Assembly: GCA_014529385.2 (NCBI GenBank)
Contig: CM043964.1
Coordinates: 7,657,997 to 7,721,996 of the forward strand
Direction: 5' to 3'
Length of the DNA stretch: 64,000 nucleotides
Source: Adiantum capillus-veneris
Lineage: Eukaryota; Streptophyta; Polypodiopsida; Polypodiales; Pteridaceae
Part shown: positions 32,071-43,055 of the stretch, piece by piece
Layout: each line of letters opens with the position of its first letter
Position numbering within the stretch: position 1 is the stretch's first letter
The notes under the pieces: model-generated
What the model was told of the DNA's origin: nothing
The model's input: only the letters and a program-made list of their open reading frames with translations
Databases searched by the model: none
Program-made: the position numbers and the translations under genes

Positions 32071-32136
32071 TTACTAACGGCGCGCGGTGAGGCATTCCAA
32101 AATTTTGGAATGCCCCCTCGCGTGCCGTTAGTAAAA
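32071..32136. repeat. Hairpin D (CTAACGGCGCGCG family)
   Basis: TTTACTAACGGCGCGCG and CGCGTGCCGTTAGTAAAA enclose a near-perfect inner palindrome around AAAATTTT (32099-32106). Confidence 0.8.
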
Positions 32137-32685
32137 TGTTCTTTTAGGGATTTTTGACATTCTTTGCCTCTTTGGATGTCGGAGCCAGGCAATTGGACAT
32201 TCATTTCTAGGATATTTGGGCGTTCCGGACGCATTGACAGTATCAAAAGTTTCAAAATCTTCCACCACTTGATAGTTTTGTAACTTTTTGAATTCTAGTG
32301 ATGACGTAAGCCGTATCAAATGCACCGCATCTACCTTCTGAAAAAGGTGCTCGCATTAAATGAAAGAGAGTGATCGTCTTCAAGGACCACTAGATTATTA
32401 AATGAGGAGAGGGACACCTTTTATATTTTTGTTAATATCAATCTATTTTTCTACGTAACGTAGGCTCTTCTCTCATTGGAGGAGCTTATTTTCCTCTCTC
32501 TTCCAAAAGGCCCTCCAAAAGACCTTCGAAATCTCCTAATGTATGTACATAAGCAGTAGATAGATAGAGAGAGATTTTATCAGCTGCAGAATCCCCCCCG
32601 ATCAAATGGAAAGCCATAGGCTCTCCCAACTGTGATGCAAACTCCACCTGGATCAAAAAATTGTGCATTGATCATCACCATCCGT

Positions 32686-33219
32686 CTATAAAACAGATAC
32701 ACACCGTCCTTGCTTTGCATTGGTAAACCTGTAAACCAATCCTTCTTGTTGATCTTGATAGCACAACCCTTCAAAAAACTGCATGCATGAGCCATCTCCA
32801 CGCCCATCACAAGCCTGCACATCCTGCAAAGACTTTGCATCACATGTCTCCCCGCCAACGGCTAGAGAGCTCTCCACAACATCATTGTCTTTAAGCAAGG
32901 CAACCTGCGGCAACTGATCATCCAAAGCAGACCCTGGCATACCTTCACCTGTAGTCCCTTTAAAAAGCACTGGAAAAGGTGGAAAGCCTTGCATACCTTG
33001 TATTCTCACCATAGCTTTAGCAATCAAAACTTGCGACTCGTCATCTACATCGACCACTAGATCATCGAACCCCCAGTCTGCTTCATCGAAGCACTCTTCT
33101 TTAGTCAACATGGCCTTATCGTCACAAGGCAAGAGAGAGGGTTGCCCAATCCCCTGGTCCACACAAAATGTCTCTTTACTTGCAATCTGTTGCTCTTTGA
33201 CCACCTTATTGACATGCAT
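32686..33219 (-). CDS. G3 acidic reading frame after gag, unrecognised
   Basis: 177 codons, Asp/Glu-rich at the start (DEADWGFDDLVVDVDDES), with VRIQGMQGFPPFPVLFKGTTGEG. A similar GFPPLPVQL-LSTTGETQ phrase occurs in the pre-gag region at about 34800-34870, hinting at duplication. There is no protease DSG/DTG motif. In another frame (32580-32858) VYLFYRRMVMINAQFFDPGG reads like protein too. Function unknown. Confidence 0.3.
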   Translation of the reverse strand: MHVNKVVKEQQIASKETFCVDQGIGQPSLLPCDDKAMLTKEECFDEADWGFDDLVVDVDDESQVLIAKAMVRIQGMQGFPPFPVLFKGTTGEGMPGSALDDQLPQVALLKDNDVVESSLAVGGETCDAKSLQDVQACDGRGDGSCMQFFEGLCYQDQQEGLVYRFTNAKQGRCVSVL

Positions 33220-33325
33220 ACATCATATGTCTCATACCTTGAGAAAGCAAAATCCATTTCCCATGTGCTGTCCATATCCAAGGCACTGCTATAGCTCGAA
33301 TACACCTCAGCTTTCTCCACAAAAC

Positions 33326-34137
33326 TCACCGCTTTGGCACTTCAGCTATCTTCTCCACTGCTTGCTTTTTGGAAGCCACTTGGTCAATCACATTAGGCGG
33401 TACTCGGTAGACTCCTCTCTGCAGTTGTTGAGGCCTCATAGGCCTACAAGGTATCGTCTCTACTCTGTAATCACGCATATCTGCTACTACCACATGTGCA
33501 TCAACAAAGGGTCGAATTACCTGAAGCTCTTTCCTAGCAATTGGCCTTGGCACCAATGGACTCGCCAGAACCTGCTTTGCCTGTTGTTGTTTAAAACCTT
33601 CTTCGTCCTGCTCTGCGCATAGGCTACTACCTCCTCGTATGTGCGCGGTCCATCTATCTCGACTTTATCCCGCACTTTTACATGCAAGCAGTCCACAAAC
33701 TTGGTCATCTTCAAAAAATCTGCATCCTCTACAGCAGTTACCTTAACCAACTTGCTCCATATGGCCTCGAACTCCCACACGAATGCTCGGAAATCACCGT
33801 CAAGACTCTGCTTTAGGTTGTCCATCCTCTGCTTCACTTCACTCCACTACGTGTTGGCCATATATCGGCTTCGGAATGCCGCTTCCAATGTGCTCCAATC
33901 CTATTTTTCTTCAGCCTTCAAGCCCTCGTACCATATCTTTGCTTTTCCACGAACCAGGAGTGGGAAAGCTTGGGCCACTCTCTCTTCTCCTGACAAGCCG
34001 CTCTCCACCAAAAAAAGGCCGTAGTCTTGCAGCCAAACCTCAGCATCTTCAGCACCTGTAAAAGTCGAAAAACCCGACCATGCCCCTGTGTACCCGTCTC
34101 CTGGTTGCATCAAATACTTGTCCAATGTTCCCGTCAT
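33326..34137 (-). pseudogene. gag: G3 gag
   Basis: The capsid begins MTGTLDKYLMQPGDGYTGAW, followed by TGAEDAEVWLQDYGLFLVES, FPLLVRGKAKIWYEGLKAEE (end of first piece, stop near 33901), then SLDGDFRAFVWEFEAIWSKL, MTKFVDCLHVKVRDKVEIDG and RTYEEVVAYAQSRTKKV. It has the gypsy gag pattern, broken by a stop and a frameshift. A basic tail (33326-33556) follows. Confidence 0.7.
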
Positions 34138-34320
34138 TTGCTTGCAAACTGCTATGCCTGGGCTTCTTGCACTCCCATAGGTCGACCATCTTCAGCTGTA
34201 CCAACGTCTTCTCCCTTCTTTCCACTGAACGTAGGGAAAGAAACACTTGCCATGGTAGTAACTCAGGAAATTACAAACTTTCTCTTCTTTTTTTTTAATA
34301 AGATTAATGACAGTAGCGGC

Positions 34321-34790
34321 TCATAGCGGCTTTTTACAGGGTTGGATGGATAGATTAAAACAAAATAAAGATGGAAACATTGAAGGAGTGGTGGTAATCC
34401 AATATATGAGAATGATAGGGTTTGGGGAGCTAACGATTTCTCCTAGCACCGCAGCACCAAACAGATACACAATCTTCTGTTGGTAGAAGATTTTCCTATC
34501 TACATAAATATTCACATGCATGTGCTGCAGAAATTTAAACGGGAACGTTGTTGGCCCGTTTTCCATCATGCACAGAGGGTGAAGCACTTACTTATACTCT
34601 TACTGTGCCAGTGTTGATGACTCGGCACATCCACAGGAGGTCGTCGCCTTTCATCGGATCCACTTTTCCTTCGTCGCTCAGTACGTACGGGGTAATGGTG
34701 ACGCGTCTGACTACTCCTAGCCTTTTGGCTAGCAGCAATTGCAGATAATTACCAGAGTTGGCGCGTTGCATGAACTCCACTCCATTCAGC
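34321..34790 (-). pseudogene. G3 pre-gag segment related to the G1 pre-gag frame
   Basis: Encodes NGPTTFPFKF, HVNIYVDRKIFYQQKIVYLFG and VLGEIVSS, matching the G1 pre-gag frames at 9095-9349 and 52565-52792. Just upstream in this element (34592-34780) the frame reads RANSGNYLQLLLAKRLGVVR, DEGKVDPMKGDDLLWMCRVI. This fits an ORF1-like protein before gag. It is broken by frame changes. Confidence 0.5.
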
Positions 34791-35521
34791 TATAGCTCGT
34801 CTCCAGCCCACTGGGTTTCACCTGTGGTGGAGAGCTTCTTCAGGATGAGCTGTACGGGGAGAGGAGGAAAACCCTCTACCCGTCCTCTAAAACAGCGAGA
34901 GCAGTAGCCGAACCACTCCTCCTTAGGGCATGGAAACCTTCTTACCACTTCTGCTTCAGTATTGTCGAAATGGACGGGCAGTACTCGCATGCGCCGTGCG
35001 AATCGATAGGCGACCTTTCGCCGCTTAGCCTCGGATGACCTTCTTTTTGGCAAACTGGGTACGACCCGGCTTTCCGAACTTGAAGCACTCGTGTGGCCAG
35101 ATGCTTCTTCCTTTGGGGTAGTGTGTTTCCACACTGGTTTAGCCCTTTCTTACCTTTGGCTCGAGCAACCTCTTTTGGCCACTTTTGAGTAGAGGTTATA
35201 CCTTTGATTGTAGTTTTCTTAGGAAAAAGAGGCCTTACCGTTTCCTTTCCTCCCTTGATATGGACAACCTCCTCGCGGTGAATGTCGATGTAGCTGATTT
35301 CAGCCCCTTCGCTACCTTCGTTGCTGGCACTCATTGATAGTGTGCTTTGGTTGGCAGCAGTGATGGCACTTCATAGACTTCCCACATGATGCTCTCAATT
35401 TGTGGTTAGAACGAGCAACACAAGATGGGGAGCTTACCTCTTGAATACTGACGACACTACAGCCTAGCAGTAGTACTTCAATGAAGGCAGCTAGTGCCTC
35501 TTTAGTCTCCTCCTCTTCCAT
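34790..35521 (-). pseudogene. G3 leader-proximal frames with a CX2CX4HX4C knuckle
   Basis: The frame starting at 35521 (MEEEETKEALAAFIEVLLLG) ends with KCHHCCQPKHTINECQQ, a zinc-knuckle spacing. Downstream frames are Lys/Arg/Ser-rich (RRSSEAKRRKVAYRFARRMR, PCPKEEWFGYCSRCFRGRVEGFPP). Together with 34321-34790 this may be a decayed ORF1. Unrecognised otherwise. Confidence 0.4.
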
Positions 35522-35612
35522 CCTCTAGTTAGAGAATTATTTCAGCCATTCATCCAAGATTGATGATGTACGTTGCTTTCAGCATTGTAAACTGGGGGTT
35601 TTCGAGAAGCCC

Positions 35613-35630
35613 TCCTCAGTGGGGGCACCA
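35613..35630 (-). other. G3 primer-binding site
   Basis: TGGTGCCCCCACTGAGGA on the minus strand, identical to the G1b site and two bases from the LTR start. Confidence 0.7.
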
Positions 35631-35632
35631 AA

Positions 35633-35794
35633 TGACGAGCGCAAAGTGAGACACGGCCCCGACGGCCTCGAAAACGTAGGGAGCCGATGCATGCCACAAG
35701 CCGGTCATGGTGAAGCGAACAGGGGCACCACCTAGCTTTGAGCGGCTAGGACGCAGACAATGGTGATTGAAAATATTACGGACTCTACACACCA

Positions 35795-35867
<73 letters not shown>

Positions 35868-36400
35868 ATGACAGGCAATGAGAACCCTCAGAGTGTGAGG
35901 GAGAACTATTTTTTTGCAATATTTATAGCAACCTTATTTTCGGCGAGGTGGCAATCATGGTGATACAGAGATAGAGGGAGAGATACTGAGCCTACTGGTG
36001 CGTTCTCTAGAGATGACTCATCGACACGAAAACCTTGCTAACATGAGTATGTGTGTGTGTGTATCGACCATTGGAGTCGAGATGTAGACATAGCTTCTTA
36101 TATAGTACCAAATTCCAAAAGAAATCGTTACACTAAGTCCCCTCTCTCGTGATGCAAATGTTATCAATCCCTCCCACCAAAATACTACCAAGTACTGACC
36201 TCTGATGAACTTGCCCCCCCCCCCCCCCCCGATAGTGACCTCTCGTTGCCTTTTATAGGTGTTGGATGCTTTAGATTAGGGTAATCTGATTAGATTAGGG
36301 TTTTAATCGGGGGAGACAAAGCAAGGCGGTGGGCCCTTGGTGGTTGACCCATGCTTTATCTTAGGAAATATTATAGAGGAAAACCTCTAGTTGGGCCTTT
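35633..36400 (-). repeat. G3 5' LTR (outer limit unresolved)
   Basis: In plus orientation it starts TGACGAGCGCAAAG. It contains a (GA)n tract (35797-35863), a run of 17 C (36214-36230) and, for the minus strand, a TATA-like CCTATAAAAGG at about 36249-36259 placed upstream of the leader. No second LTR is in the window. Confidence 0.45.
35797..35863. repeat. (GA)n microsatellite
   Basis: About 33 GA units inside the G3 LTR. Confidence 0.95.
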
Positions 36401-36854
36401 GTGACCATCACCTAGAGAGAGATGAGAATTTACAAAAATGGGATTTTTACAAGATTTGGTTTGAAACTAGAAAAATGACGACAAACTACGGATTTTACTG
36501 CAAAGGGCGTTGTGGATGCAATGCCGGTGAATGGCGACCTAGCTGGTGCATCGGTGTGGCACATTCATCATTTTCGGGGGCATGCCTTCGGCGTCTTTTC
36601 TTGTTTCAGTGTTGGCGGTGCGACTTGGCCGTCTCCTTTCTTTTAGTTGATGACGTTGATGTCCTTCGTGTGTTTTTTCTTTTTTTATATTATTTTTGGT
36701 GCGTGCGTATATGCGTGCATGTTGTTTGGTTGTTTGGGTGCGTGTGCGTGTACTTATGTATATATGTAAGTGTGTGTAATGTGAGTGTGTAAATGCGTGC
36801 TGAATGTGTGTCTGTAGGTGGGGGAGTGTGTGCGTGGGAACGAGGGAGTGTAAG

Positions 36855-36859
<5 letters not shown>
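36401..36859. other. No gene seen
   Basis: The region becomes T- and GT-rich towards its right end. A 133-codon plus-strand frame (36391-36792) resembles no family and is probably chance. Confidence 0.4.
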
Positions 36860-38109
<1,250 letters not shown>

Positions 38110-38188
38110 GGCGGAGCCAAGCAGCAGGAGAGAGAGGGCTTTGTCTTCTGGCGATAATGGAGAGATGTGGCCAAATTGGTGGCATCCC

Positions 38189-38312
38189 GCCAGTGGTTAA
38201 GCCTAGAGGGGTGGTGAATGTTTTTTTTAAAAACAGTTTTTATCATTTTTCTTGGTAATATGATCTCCTCTTCTTGGGGTTTGGTTCTCGCGGTCGTGGT
38301 TTCGAAAACCGG
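38189..38312 (+). repeat. Dispersed repeat, copy B
   Basis: Same as 840-966, starting CCAGTGGTTAAGCCTAGAGG, with a T/A length difference near 38222 and a few substitutions. Confidence 0.6.
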
Positions 38313-38699
38313 CCGTCAATGCATTCATTGGAAACTGCTCTAGGTACATTTGGAATATTCACTCTTTCAGATATACACAATCATAGCCATTAAGATATAT
38401 TTGAATCAACATTTCATCAAATCCATCTCTTAACATATCAAGCTTTCAAAATCTCCCCAAATACGCACATATAAAATAAGTGAACATAGTATATATAAAA
38501 TATACGATGTTTTAAAAATTATTTGTAATACATGTATATATATATAGAGCATAGTTTTATATATCCCCAATCAAGCGCTTTAAAATTAAAATGAACATAG
38601 TATACATAGAATATATGGTATTTAAGTATATAGATGTATATACTTAAATATTTGGTATTTAAGTATATAGTATATAGAACTATACTAATATAATATAGT
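38313..38699. other. AT-rich, no gene seen
   Basis: TATATA-rich; GTATATAG repeats start towards 38620. Confidence 0.4.
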
Positions 38700-39420
38700 A
38701 TCAATATACAATGCCAGTAATTAGTACCAAAACCGTTGTTGACTACCAGTACCAGTACTGGAGTGACAATACTGGTACTGGTACTGCTATACTAACTACT
38801 ATACCAACATAGTGCCAATATTGAGGTATATATACTTAGATATATGGTATATAAGTATATAGTATATAGAATTATACTAATATATTATAATACCCGTACT
38901 CGTAATGATACTGCACTGATATTGGTACTAGTCCAGTACCAGGATATTGAGTACAATACCAGTACTAGGTACCACTCCAATACCAATACTGTGTATAGTA
39001 CCACTATCAATATTGGTACAGTACTAATACTAGACTGATACATTACCAATACTGGTATTGGTACATTACTAGTATCAGTATACAACATTTACTAGTATTG
39101 GTATCAATACCAGTATTGATATAGTACGAATATTTGTATACAACGTTATTGATATTGTACTCAACTAGGACTATATTGGACTGAGCGTATTGGTACTGGT
39201 ACTGGTATGTTGATTGCTATATTAGTACAATACCAGTACCGGCCAATACTAATACTAGTACCAGATCCAAAATAGTACGAGTACAAATATTGGTACAGTA
39301 CCAGTACGAGTATCAAAATACAACGTTACTGATACTATACTGGTACTGACATTATATTGTACCGATATATGGTATCTAAGTATATAGTATATAGAACTAT
39401 ACTAATAAATTATACTACCA
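38700..39420. repeat. Degenerate minisatellite of GGTACTGGTA/TACCAGTACC units
   Basis: Many short near-palindromic units (GTACCAGTACTGG, AATACTGGTATTGGTAC, ACTAGTATTGGTATC). It is flanked on both sides by TATGGTATNTAAGTATATAG blocks (about 38845 and 39370). Confidence 0.7.
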
Positions 39421-40037
39421 GTAGGGAATTCACCGCCATCTAGAGGAGCTAGCTACACTAGATTCTCAACCACTTGCTCTCTCAGGCCATTAAGTTGTGC
39501 TTGACCTCTCCCTCTACCAAAAAATGGGTAGATACCACCTCTCTCCCTCGGCAAATAAGGACAGTGTGGCACATAATGCCCTTCTTGCCTTCGAAATTGC
39601 TACCAACAAAAAAGTTCAAAGCATCTTGTTGTCCTCATTTGGCATCCGCAGTGACAGGATATATAGCTCAAAATCCAAAATCCATTTGTTAGGACTCTCA
39701 TTACCTATAAAAATCAGACCATAGCACCAAGACACCATCTTTACCAATGCAAAAATTTGTTCTCTTCACCAACGGGAGCAATCAATGTGCTCCTCCATGG
39801 GGGCACCAGCAGATGGAAAGGGAGAAGGGGGTACACACCCAGAACACAGAATGTGCGCCTCTCTATAGTTCAAGGTAAGCACAGCACCCCAATCCACTGG
39901 GATTCACCTTCAAAATCCGTAAAAGTTCACCTATATATGCTCAGTTTGCCACACCAATATGCACATACATGCTTTATGAAAGCTCCAGCACCTGTTACAC
40001 TCCCAATACCTCAATTCCACAAAGAAAACTTGCACAA

Positions 40038-40122
<85 letters not shown>

Positions 40123-40740
40123 CACATGGACTTTGGTTCGCGGTTGCACTCAACCACACCGCAACTAGAAACACATGCAAAGAATACCAGCATAAGGGGG
40201 GAAGGGAGTGGGGAAACAATACCAAGAAGGGAGAAAACAGGCGAGGGTCTTCTTGCACAAGCTTACACTGACTCCATGGTGACATAGAGGATAACAACTC
40301 CTCTCCCTAACTCTTTTCAAGCTTCACTGGCAAAAAGGCCCTTTACAATTTTTTGAAATCCCTCTTATAGGGAGGCTATACTTGGAAAATTTTAAAAAGG
40401 TGGGTTCTGTACCACTCGTACACCTCTAGGAGAGCTCATTTTTTGAAGTTGAGTTGATTTTTATCCACTTGGGGGGTACCATTTTAGCACCCTTTGTCAA
40501 TTGCTAACACCTCAGCCCCTCTTTCCCCCTCACACTCCTTGAGAGAATCTCTTTGAGCTCATTTTGGTTGTCACGGCACCATAACAACCCATCTAGTGCA
40601 CACTTGCCTCCAATAAAAGGTTTTGGTGATTTGTGAGCCCGCGAGCACGATCGCCATTCAAACTTCCATGTCATCACCTGCACCATGTGGACAGTGCCAC
40701 CAAAAAGCCACCATCACCACCACAAAGCACCACTGAGCAC
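39421..40740. other. No gene seen; contains a (CT)n tract at 40040-40119
   Basis: Short frames only. The (CT)n tract has about 40 units. CACCAC-rich sequence lies at 40690-40740. Confidence 0.4.
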
Positions 40741-41300
40741 CATGTGCAGTGCTCAGAGGACATGCATATAATCCGTAGGCTTTAGCAAGCCCAACTCCAG
40801 CTTCCACTTTCTCTTCATCTTGGCCAGATAGACCGTATCATCATAGGTATCGACACCTAATTCCACCTTTTCTCTGATCTTTGGATGCAAGCACTCAAGA
40901 AACTTTGACAACTTTAGGTATACTGATTGCCTTTGATCCCATTAACAACCTCTAACTGCTTCCAATTGGCTTCCAATTGACTTCAAATTGCTCAAGAAAA
41001 TTTGAAAAAATCTTACTTACATCTTGGCGTACTACTTTCAGCTTTGCACCAGCCTCCTTCAACGTAACCACCTTTTGAAACCGATTCAAGAAATGATATT
41101 GCGGCTCCCACCACGAACCTTGATCATCATGCTTCAGATCATCAACCCATATCTTTGCTCATCTACGTATCAACAATGGTGCCATTTACAGCTATTCCAC
41201 ATATGTCAACATACGCATCGATAGCATCGATAATGCAAAATTGTCTAACCGATCCTCGGGGTCTTCACCTGTAAATATGGGACCAAAACTTGGCTTCATC
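40741..41300 (-). pseudogene. Gypsy gag relic
   Basis: Minus-strand translation gives FGPIFTGEDPEDRLDNFALS (about 41225-41295), then AKIWVDDLKHDDQGSWWEPQ, YHFLNRFQKVVTLKEAGAKL and KIFSNFLEQFEVNWK. This follows the capsid pattern of G3 (GAEDAEVWLQDY, AKIWYEGLK, SRY). It has several stops and no other retroelement parts next to it. Confidence 0.5.
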
Positions 41301-42487
41301 ATCTCTGTCTTTCTCACACACACAGATGCTTGGGGAGGAATGCACATCTCAAACCGGCACAAACAGCTAGAGCAGAGCAAAGAGAAGGAAGGAAAGGGGG
41401 AAGAAACGGCAACAATCTGGCTATGACTTACTTCAATTCCCACAAGAAAACCTTAAACAAACACGATGCATCTTGACTATACTAGCTCCGTCAGCACGAG
41501 CACGACGATCGCAAAAAACTTTGGCAATCACAGCTTCGCCTTCATGCGGCTCTGTTCGCTAAGAGTGGCAACAAACCTCCTCCTACCGATGCCCTCATTG
41601 GCACAAAATTAGTCCACAAATTCCACCTCTGGAAGCCCCTCATTGAGCATTGCCCCTTGGCCAAAATACCTCCCCCTCAAATCTGTCAAAAACTCGCCCT
41701 TGTACCATCTTGACCACCGCAAGCAGGCAAAAACTCTCTTCCCTTCCTCTTCTCAATTCTCCTCTTCTCCTTTCTTTCTCTTCTTTTTTTTTGTTCTTCT
41801 TTTCTGCGCGTCCCTTCTTCTTGGACGGTGCTCTCTCCTTACTCTTTCTTTTCTCCTCCTTTTACCTAGGCTTTTTGGCCTGCAGAAGGGAATAGGGTTT
41901 TAGTGGCAAGTTTGTTGCAAACTGTAGGCCGTCCGATGGTTTGTTAGATGGCTGCCACGTGTATCAAGGCCTTTAGGGTTGTTTTATCAAGGGTCATTTG
42001 ACCCATGTGGAATCCCTTTTCGTGCTTCTCCTGGCGGGCCTCGGTCCTTTCTGCTCTACTCCTGCCAGAGGATGTGGCGCGCGCGCAGCGGGTGCTGTCC
42101 TTGCGAGAAGACTGCTGCACAGCAGGTATTGTCCTACCACAGGACGTAGTTGTTGCATGCGTAGCTTTTTGTTTAATGGCGGGGGGTTTTCAAGGCTCTG
42201 GAAGGTGATTGCATTGAAGGGGGTTGCTTTGCAGGCTCAGGCGGCGAGGACGTGGCAGCAAAAGCTTTTCCATGCGCTGTTCTACTCGTTTCATGCCGCA
42301 GGCGGGCTTCTCAAGGTCTTTGAAGGTGATCGTGCAGTCTAAGATCACGAGGATTGCTCGTGTTGGTCTTTGTGGTTCAGTGCACGTGTTGAATGGAGCA
42401 CAGGACAATGAGGAGATGTAATTTGCATGTGGTTGTTGTAGCCTATATGACAGGCCAGAAAGCGAGAAAAATGCTTTGTAATATGTT
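41301..42487. other. No gene seen
   Basis: Pyrimidine-rich stretch 41735-41870, then moderately GC-rich sequence. A CACGTG box lies at about 41955. If the Helitron extends this far, this could be its promoter region; no evidence decides it. Confidence 0.35.
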
Positions 42488-42800
42488 CTTGCTTTGGGTG
42501 TTATCATTATACTGTGTCATGGCAGCAAGTCTGAGAATTTGTTTTGATGTGTGAGCTTTTGAGCTACATTATCTAGTGCAAGATTCTCTGTTTGTCCTGC
42601 TTTGTACAAGCTTTTGAGCTACATTACCTAGTGGAAGATTCTCTCTCTGTTTTGCTTTTGCACATGTGTCCTCAAGTCTCAGTTCTTCTTGCTTCAGGTG
42701 TTATCATTATACTGTGTCATGGCAGCAAGTCTGAGAATTTGTTTTGATGTGTGAGCTTTTGAGCTACATTATCCAGTGCAAGATTCTCTGTTCATGTTTG
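42488..42800. repeat. Direct repeat, 200-bp spacing
   Basis: GTGTTATCATTATACTGTGT onward for about 100 bp occurs at 42498 and again at 42698. The sub-block GCTTTTGAGCTACATTA also occurs between them at about 42609. Confidence 0.8.
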
Positions 42801-42964
42801 AGATTTTACCTATCTGTTACTATTCAATTTGTATCTGCTTATATGCTGTAATCATAAATTTAAATCAATCGAGCATTTGAAAGTGCGTTGTAGATTGGTT
42901 TGAGAGTTTCTTTCTTGCGTCTCAAAGTACTTGGAATAACATTTCTTTGCAAATCATCTTTACC

Positions 42965-43055
42965 ATGGCATCTGATGATGGCGTTGTCGGTGGCGGTGAA
43001 GGGAGTGCAAGCAATGCCTCGCCCAACGATGGTGAGAGCATGGACTTCTCTGGAG
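42965..43055 (+). CDS. RPA-like gene, candidate exon 1
   Basis: ATG in good context (ACCATGG), encoding MASDDGVVGGGEGSASNASP and NDGESMDFSG, ending in phase 1 before GTTTGC. It joins in frame to the AG-flanked exon at 45433 (G plus AG gives Glu, ELRRFFESPP). The assignment rests on splice phase and order only. Confidence 0.45.

Larger units (their letters stand above)
30733..32581. mobile_element. Foldback element with long inverted arms
   Basis: The left arm (30733-31235) and right arm (about 32045-32581) are inverted relatives over about 500 bp. Examples are TTTGGAGGGCC, TTTAATGCGAGC, GGCTTACGTCATCACT, ATGTCAAAATACCCCAAAA-type and the CTAACGGCGCGCG hairpin next to the centre. The ends read GATAAGAG and (inverted) GATAAAATC. 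The centre has two more hairpins and CT, AG and GT microsatellites, and no transposase. Target duplications were not identified. Confidence 0.65.
32582..36400 (-). mobile_element. Ty3/gypsy-type element G3, 5' half (right end approximate)
   Basis: On the minus strand: 5' LTR start at 35633 (TGACGAGCGC in plus orientation), primer-binding site 35613-35630 identical in type to G1, a long pre-gag region with a zinc knuckle and the conserved HVNIYVDRK segment, then gag (34137 to about 33326) and an unrecognised acidic frame. The foldback element truncates or interrupts it at 32581. No RT or integrase of this element is in the window. The outer LTR limit is not resolved. Confidence 0.6.

Noticed and set aside
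36214-36230. Run of 17 C as a functional G-quadruplex or regulatory site
   Set aside because: Nothing else supports function, and homopolymer length is prone to sequencing error.
36391-36792. 133-codon frame as a host gene
   Set aside because: No homology, Cys/Phe/Val-rich and running into GT repeats. No evidence of exons.
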